This document shows positions 59,583-64,000 of a stretch of 64,000 nt of DNA, in pieces. The notes below the pieces were generated by a model. It was given only the letters and a program-made list of their open reading frames with translations, was not told the DNA's origin and did no database searches. This DNA is from Candidatus Ruthia sp. Cpac_8_S14. GTDB lineage: Bacteria; Pseudomonadota; Gammaproteobacteria; PS1; Pseudothioglobaceae. Position 1 is the first letter of the stretch; each line of letters begins with the position of its first letter. The position numbers were made by a program, and so were the translations under genes. The stretch lies in contig CP072533.1 in NCBI GenBank assembly GCA_021730205.1, forward strand, positions 773,380 through 837,379. The letters are read 5' to 3'.

Positions 59583-60991
59583 TGAAAGATTTACGTATGG
59601 TGTTTAAGTCTAGAATGCATAATATTCATTTTGTTGGTATTGCTGGTTCAGGCATGAGTGGCATTGCTGAAGTACTTCATAATCTTGGTTATAACGTGTC
59701 TGGATCAGACATTAACCCTAACAAAATCACTGATAGATTGGAGGAAATGGGTTGTAAAATTTATCATAAACATCATAAAAATAATATAAAAAACGCACAA
59801 GTAGTTGTTGTATCTAGTGCGATTAAGGATAACAATCTAGAAGTAATCAAGGCGCATCAACTTAACATACCAATTGTGCCTCGCGCAGAGATGCTAGCAG
59901 AATTAATGCGCTTTAGATTTGGCATCGCAATTGCAGGCACTCACGGCAAAACTACTACTACCAGTATTATCATTCACATGTTCAATATGGCTGAACTTGA
60001 TCCAACCTATATTATTGGCGGGATACTAAATTCAAGCGGGATTAATGCCAAACTAGGTGAAAGTGATTATTTAATTGCTGAGGCAGATGAATCTGATGCT
60101 TCATTCTTACACTTACAACCCATGTTGAGCGTTATCACCAACGTTGATTATGACCATATGGCAACTTATGGCAATGACTACCAAAACCTAAAGGATGCCT
60201 TTGTCAGTTTTAGTGCTAATTTACCATTTTATGGCACTTGTGTTGTCTGTATAGATGATGAAGGTGTGAATGAAATATTGAATGATATTCATCGTCCAAT
60301 TATCACTTATGGTTTTAAGAACGGTGCTGATATTCAAGCCATTAATATAGAGCAAGTTGATATGCAAATGCATTTTGATGTTATTTATGATCAATGTACA
60401 AAACCATTCCCCATTAAACTAAATCTAATTGGTCGGCATAATATTCTTAACACGTTAGCAGCGATTGGTATTTGCTGTGAACTTAATATTGAAATTAACA
60501 TTATTCAAAAAGCATTGGCTAATTTTTCTGGTGTTGCTAGGCGACTTGACCATCATGGAAAATTAAATATCAACAATGCCCAAGTGTCTTTGTTTGATGA
60601 TTATGGTCATCATCCAAAAGAAATTAGTGCCATGTTTGAGTCTCTTAAAGACACTTATCAAGATAGACGTTTGGTTGTTATTTTTCAACCACACCGCTAT
60701 TCTCGTACACGTGATTTGTTTGATGATTTTGTTCGCACGCTCAGTAGCGCCGACGCCCTCATATTGCTAGACATATATCCAGTCCAAGAAAAACCCATTG
60801 CCCGTATTAATTCTTCAACCTTGGCTGATGCAATTAGAAAGCGCTCCGACTTAGACCCAGTGGTGATAAAAGAGCCAAAAGAAATCTTAGCCGTATTGCC
60901 TAATCTTATTCACCATAATGATGTTTTACTCACCTTGGGCGCGGGCGATATCCACACTCTACCTGATTTATTAAAATCCAATTACACTTAA
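59582..60991 (+). CDS. murC: UDP-N-acetylmuramate--L-alanine ligase
   Basis: This 469-residue cytoplasmic ligase adds L-alanine to UDP-MurNAc. It shows the N-terminal UDP-binding start IHFVGIAGSGMSGIAEVLHN, the ATP P-loop AGTHGKTTTT, EADESDASFLHLQPM, and FQPHRYSRTRDLFDDF with GAGDIHTLP at the end. It overlaps ispF by 1 bp and lies 11 bp before murB. Confidence 0.96.
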   Translation: MKDLRMVFKSRMHNIHFVGIAGSGMSGIAEVLHNLGYNVSGSDINPNKITDRLEEMGCKIYHKHHKNNIKNAQVVVVSSAIKDNNLEVIKAHQLNIPIVPRAEMLAELMRFRFGIAIAGTHGKTTTTSIIIHMFNMAELDPTYIIGGILNSSGINAKLGESDYLIAEADESDASFLHLQPMLSVITNVDYDHMATYGNDYQNLKDAFVSFSANLPFYGTCVVCIDDEGVNEILNDIHRPIITYGFKNGADIQAINIEQVDMQMHFDVIYDQCTKPFPIKLNLIGRHNILNTLAAIGICCELNIEINIIQKALANFSGVARRLDHHGKLNINNAQVSLFDDYGHHPKEISAMFESLKDTYQDRRLVVIFQPHRYSRTRDLFDDFVRTLSSADALILLDIYPVQEKPIARINSSTLADAIRKRSDLDPVVIKEPKEILAVLPNLIHHNDVLLTLGAGDIHTLPDLLKSNYT

Positions 60992-61002
60992 GGATAACTG
61001 GT

Positions 61003-61836
61003 TTGCTATTACGCAATGAGCCCATGAGTTTACATTGTTCATTTAGAACAGGCGGATTGGCGCAAGATTTTTTTATCCCAAACAATTTAACTGATTTATC
61101 TAGTTCTCTCAAAACCAATGCCAAACCATTGTTATTTTTAGGATTAGGCAGCAATTTGATTGTACGTGATCAAGGGTTTGAAGGTGTAGTGGTAAAACTA
61201 AGCAACCTGAAACAAATGAAAATTGAAAAAAATACGCTTTGGGTTGAGGCAGGTACAACACTGGCAAAACTATCTCGATTATGCCATACAAATAATTTAT
61301 ACGGTGGTGAATTTTTATCCGCCATTCCAGGTACTGTTGGTGGTGCGCTGATGATGAACGCAGGTGCATTTGGGTTTGAATTCTGGCAATACGTTATTAG
61401 CGTGACTACTATTAATCAATCAGGTGTTATATTTAAACGCATGAAAAATAACTTTGACATTGGATATCGATACCTTCATGCTCAATACGCTAATGAATAC
61501 TTTGTTGATGCAACATTGAAATTTAACCAAAAAAAACCTCAGCAAGATATCAAACAATTACTAGATAAACGCAATCAAAATCAGCCAATTGGCAAGGCCA
61601 GTTGCGGCAGTGTGTTTAAAAATCCAAAAAATAATTTTGCAGCAAAACTGATTGAGCAAAGCCAGTTAAAAGGCTTTTGTATAGGTGGTGCCTGCGTGTC
61701 AAACAAACATGCTAATTTTATTATCAACCAAAATAAAGCCAGTAGTGCTGACATTATAAATTTGATTACCCACATCCAACAAGTCGTAAAATCAACCTTT
61801 AATATTGATTTAGAATTAGAGGTGGTAATTAAATGA
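61003..61836 (+). CDS. murB: UDP-N-acetylenolpyruvoylglucosamine reductase
   Basis: This 277-residue FAD-dependent enzyme completes UDP-MurNAc synthesis. Motifs are FRTGGLAQDFFIPN, FLGLGSNLIVRDQGFEGVVV, SAIPGTVGGALMMNAGAFG and GKASCGSVFKNP with the catalytic Ser. This is the shorter type II form. It overlaps ddl by 4 bp. It is intact. Confidence 0.95.
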   Translation: MLLRNEPMSLHCSFRTGGLAQDFFIPNNLTDLSSSLKTNAKPLLFLGLGSNLIVRDQGFEGVVVKLSNLKQMKIEKNTLWVEAGTTLAKLSRLCHTNNLYGGEFLSAIPGTVGGALMMNAGAFGFEFWQYVISVTTINQSGVIFKRMKNNFDIGYRYLHAQYANEYFVDATLKFNQKKPQQDIKQLLDKRNQNQPIGKASCGSVFKNPKNNFAAKLIEQSQLKGFCIGGACVSNKHANFIINQNKASSADIINLITHIQQVVKSTFNIDLELEVVIK

Positions 61837-62714
61837 TTGCAGTGCTAATGGGTGGAAATTCATCAGAGAGAGCGATTTCTCTTAAAAGTGGCGGGGCTGT
61901 TTACCAAACACTAATCAGCCAAAATATTGATTGTTTTAAATTTGATTGGCACGGGGATAACTTATCAAAACTTTGGCAACAAGAGTTTGATCAAGCTTTT
62001 ATTGTTTTGCATGGTCGTGGTGGTGAAGACGGGTATATTCAAAAACAACTAGAAAACCGAGGCATTCGTTATACAGGGTCTGGCTCAAATGCTAGCCATA
62101 ATGGCATGGATAAAGCGCGCACTAAAATGATTTGGAAACAGCATAACCTCATACTTGCACCCTCTATTGTTGCAAGCATTAATCAATCCATTGACTCTAT
62201 TGACTTTCCACTGCCTTGGGTGGTTAAGCCCACTTTAGAAGGTTCTAGTATTGGCATTAGTAAAGTTGACAATCAGATACAATTAGATGAGGCTCTAACG
62301 CTTGCTTGGCAATACAACCCACATGCTTTAGTTGAGCAATGGATTGAAGGTGATGAATACACAGTAGCAATTTTGGGCAATAAAACCTTACCCGTTGTGA
62401 AAATTATGGCTGACCAAGGTTTTTACGATTATGAATCAAAATATCACTTAAATAAAGCTCAATACTTATGTCCTTGTGGTTTGAGCTCGTCCCAAGAACA
62501 AGCATTACAAGCCATTGCATTTGAAGCATTTTTTGCTATTAATGCTAAAGGGTGGGGGCGGGTGGATTTCATTATTAATCAACATAACAAACCTTATTTA
62601 TTAGAAATTAATACCGTTCCAGGCATGACGTCACACTCATTAGTACCCATGGCAGCAAAAGCAATGGGTATAAGCTTTGATCAACTAGTCGTGGCAATTA
62701 TTGATGAAATATAG
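61833..62714 (+). CDS. ddlB: D-alanine--D-alanine ligase
   Basis: This 293-residue ATP-grasp enzyme joins two D-alanines. The start VLMGGNSSERAISLKSGGAV, the loop HGRGGEDGYIQ, VVKPTLEGSSIGISKVDN and the C-terminal LEINTVPGMTSHSLVPMAAK are canonical. It lies in the division and cell-wall cluster, overlapping murB by 4 bp and ftsQ by about 14 bp. Confidence 0.95.
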   Translation: MIAVLMGGNSSERAISLKSGGAVYQTLISQNIDCFKFDWHGDNLSKLWQQEFDQAFIVLHGRGGEDGYIQKQLENRGIRYTGSGSNASHNGMDKARTKMIWKQHNLILAPSIVASINQSIDSIDFPLPWVVKPTLEGSSIGISKVDNQIQLDEALTLAWQYNPHALVEQWIEGDEYTVAILGNKTLPVVKIMADQGFYDYESKYHLNKAQYLCPCGLSSSQEQALQAIAFEAFFAINAKGWGRVDFIINQHNKPYLLEINTVPGMTSHSLVPMAAKAMGISFDQLVVAIIDEI

Positions 62715-63453
62715 GCGTAGAAATAGATACAAAAAGTCTGTTTATCAAGCTGTATCTAAACCATTATCTATTATTATTTTATTAGGGCTCATTATATGGG
62801 GTGTACAAAACATCCATCCGAATGAGTTCTTAAAAGTTGATATTAGTTGGGACATTGATAAAAACTCTCCAGTCACACAGCAAACATTAAAACAACACAT
62901 ACTTCCCTTAATTACTGAAACATACCAACTGGATTTACACGAAATTAAACACGAATTAGAACGCTATCCATGGGTAGCAGAGGCAGAAGTAAGACGTCTT
63001 TTTTGGAATTTTATCAATATCAAGATCAATGCGCAACAAATCAGTATGCGTTGGAAAAATAAAGACTGCCCGAATGATGCCAAAACACAAACCTGCCAAG
63101 GTTATATCTCCACCAAAGGTGAACTATTTACACCCGATAAAATCATCAAATCAGACGCCATCATCGCTACTTCAGCACATAATAAAGACATTGCAAAAAC
63201 CCTATTTGATGATTACCAAATCTATCAAGCCATTATCAAGCCAATGGTTATTATATCCATCTTTAAAACTAATATTGATACTCTTTTTATTAAGCCTAAT
63301 ATTAAAGTCGTATTAGGCTACCAAAAACAGCAGAAACGACTCAAAAATTTTGTTAAAGTCTATAAAAAATTAAGACAATCAATTGCACGCGCTAAACTCA
63401 ATCGCGCTACATTTGATATGCGCTACGCTAAAGGATTTAGCCTCAAGCTTTAA
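62701..63453 (+). CDS. ftsQ: Cell division protein FtsQ
   Basis: This 250-residue bitopic divisome protein has a basic cytoplasmic start (MMKYRRRNRYKKSVYQAVSK), a single membrane helix (LSIIILLGLIIWGVQN) and a periplasmic POTRA domain with the LERYPWVAEAEVRRLFWN motif. It links early FtsZ-ring proteins to septal synthesis. Two adjacent ATGs open the frame. Its 3' end overlaps the convergent membrane-protein gene by 11 bp. ftsA and ftsZ are not in the window beyond it, which breaks the usual order. Confidence 0.92.
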   Translation: MMKYRRRNRYKKSVYQAVSKPLSIIILLGLIIWGVQNIHPNEFLKVDISWDIDKNSPVTQQTLKQHILPLITETYQLDLHEIKHELERYPWVAEAEVRRLFWNFINIKINAQQISMRWKNKDCPNDAKTQTCQGYISTKGELFTPDKIIKSDAIIATSAHNKDIAKTLFDDYQIYQAIIKPMVIISIFKTNIDTLFIKPNIKVVLGYQKQQKRLKNFVKVYKKLRQSIARAKLNRATFDMRYAKGFSLKL

Positions 63454-64000
63454 CATTTTGTTTAACAACAAGTTGATAGCACAATGCCAAGCTAATCAAT
63501 GTCCAATAAAACACAATGGCTTTAACCGCCCACCCCAGTATGTCAGGAGGTCCAATTAGTGACACAAGGAATGAGAAAATCATATCCGCTAATGCTGGAA
63601 AAACAATCTGTAAAAAGAACAAGTTAGCTTGAGAGATGAAATTCAAATTCCATTTGTATCTTGAAGGCTGATCAATAGCAATGTTAATAAAATTCAAGGT
63701 GATTGGAATCATCAAAAAATACATAATTAACTGCAAAAAAGGAATGCCACTGATAATCACTGGCGCCGTGGTTATCAAGCCAATAAACAACGTTAAACCA
63801 ACAAAGCGAATAATTTTATTAAAATTAAGCACTGGCACAATCCCAGAAACGCTATTTTGACCCAAAATAACCAAGCGATACACATTAATTGAAAGCGTTA
63901 AATAGCCATAAAAAAACAGCAATAAATATATCATCATATTGTCGGGTAGTTGAATATCAGCAACTTCCTTATTGCTAAAAACACTGTTCATTATGCTGAA
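63443..64000 (-). CDS. Polytopic membrane protein, possibly continuing past the window
   Basis: From ATG 63991 this frame encodes 182 residues with about four to five hydrophobic segments (MMIYLLLFFYGYLTLSINVY, FVGLTLFIGLITTAPVIISG, LQLIMYFLMIPITLNFINIA, LGWAVKAIVFYWTLISLALC). The frame is open to the window edge (TTC AGC ATA before the ATG), so the true start may lie outside. I do not recognise the family. It is convergent with ftsQ and overlaps its end, so it replaces the usual ftsA at this position. Confidence 0.6.
   Translation of the reverse strand, partial: FSIMNSVFSNKEVADIQLPDNMMIYLLLFFYGYLTLSINVYRLVILGQNSVSGIVPVLNFNKIIRFVGLTLFIGLITTAPVIISGIPFLQLIMYFLMIPITLNFINIAIDQPSRYKWNLNFISQANLFFLQIVFPALADMIFSFLVSLIGPPDILGWAVKAIVFYWTLISLALCYQLVVKQNVKA

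Overview
The window looks like the chromosome of an AT-rich, sulfur-oxidising gammaproteobacterium of the SUP05 / Candidatus Thioglobus type, probably one with a host-associated or otherwise shrinking genome. Three things point that way: a TusA-DsrE2 sulfur-relay pair and a DUF302 protein of the kind found in sulfur oxidisers; gammaproteobacterial gene order (nuoA-N, tldD-yhdP, pabC-mltG-tmk-holB, murC-murB-ddl-ftsQ); and many eroded genes lying between intact housekeeping genes. The taxon is inferred, because no rRNA gene is present.

Region 1 (1-17.6 kb) is an accessory surface-protein island. It holds a dead DUF2927 gene, a type I secretion system (HlyD-type adaptor, LapB-type ABC exporter, TolC-type outer-membrane protein), a decayed N-terminal copy of an adhesin, debris of an integrase, another adhesin and a ParE-type toxin-antitoxin pair, and a giant Ig-repeat protein of about 2550 residues with a type I secretion C-terminus. 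The giant protein is the likely passenger of the exporter. Its apparent ribosome-binding site faces an ATA codon instead of ATG. A decayed DUF6502-like regulator lies upstream of it.

Region 2 (17.7-36.1 kb, minus strand) is the full 14-gene complex I operon nuoA-N, with a DUF4160 remnant lodged between nuoK and nuoL, preceded by tldD and a short yhdP.

Region 3 (36.1-44.6 kb) is mostly erosion. Pseudogenes of a cytochrome c5, an asparaginase, two small lipoproteins, a multicopper oxidase, a copper ATPase, hemW, rdgB and a BepA-like peptidase surround the intact argB-pyrK-yggS cluster and rpiA. A perfect 116-bp inverted copy of an internal rpiA segment lies 348 bp from the original.

Region 4 (44.7-54.7 kb) carries tusA-dsrE2, a HAD phosphatase, a dead LOG-family gene, hemL, pabC-mltG-tmk-holB, a DUF1538-DUF1538-PII-CBS cluster and a DUF302 protein. 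The DUF1538 cluster is the best candidate here for a poorly described system: paired membrane proteins encoded with two small regulatory-domain proteins.

Region 5 (54.7-64 kb) has a frameshifted MBL-fold hydrolase, a toxin stub with an intact XRE antitoxin, pepA, remnants of dsbC, rsmB and a reverse transcriptase, then a divergent ispF, murC-murB-ddl-ftsQ and a membrane protein at the window edge. Cell-wall, heme, pyrimidine, arginine and respiratory functions are kept, while redox folding, copper handling, rRNA methylation and mobile functions have been lost.
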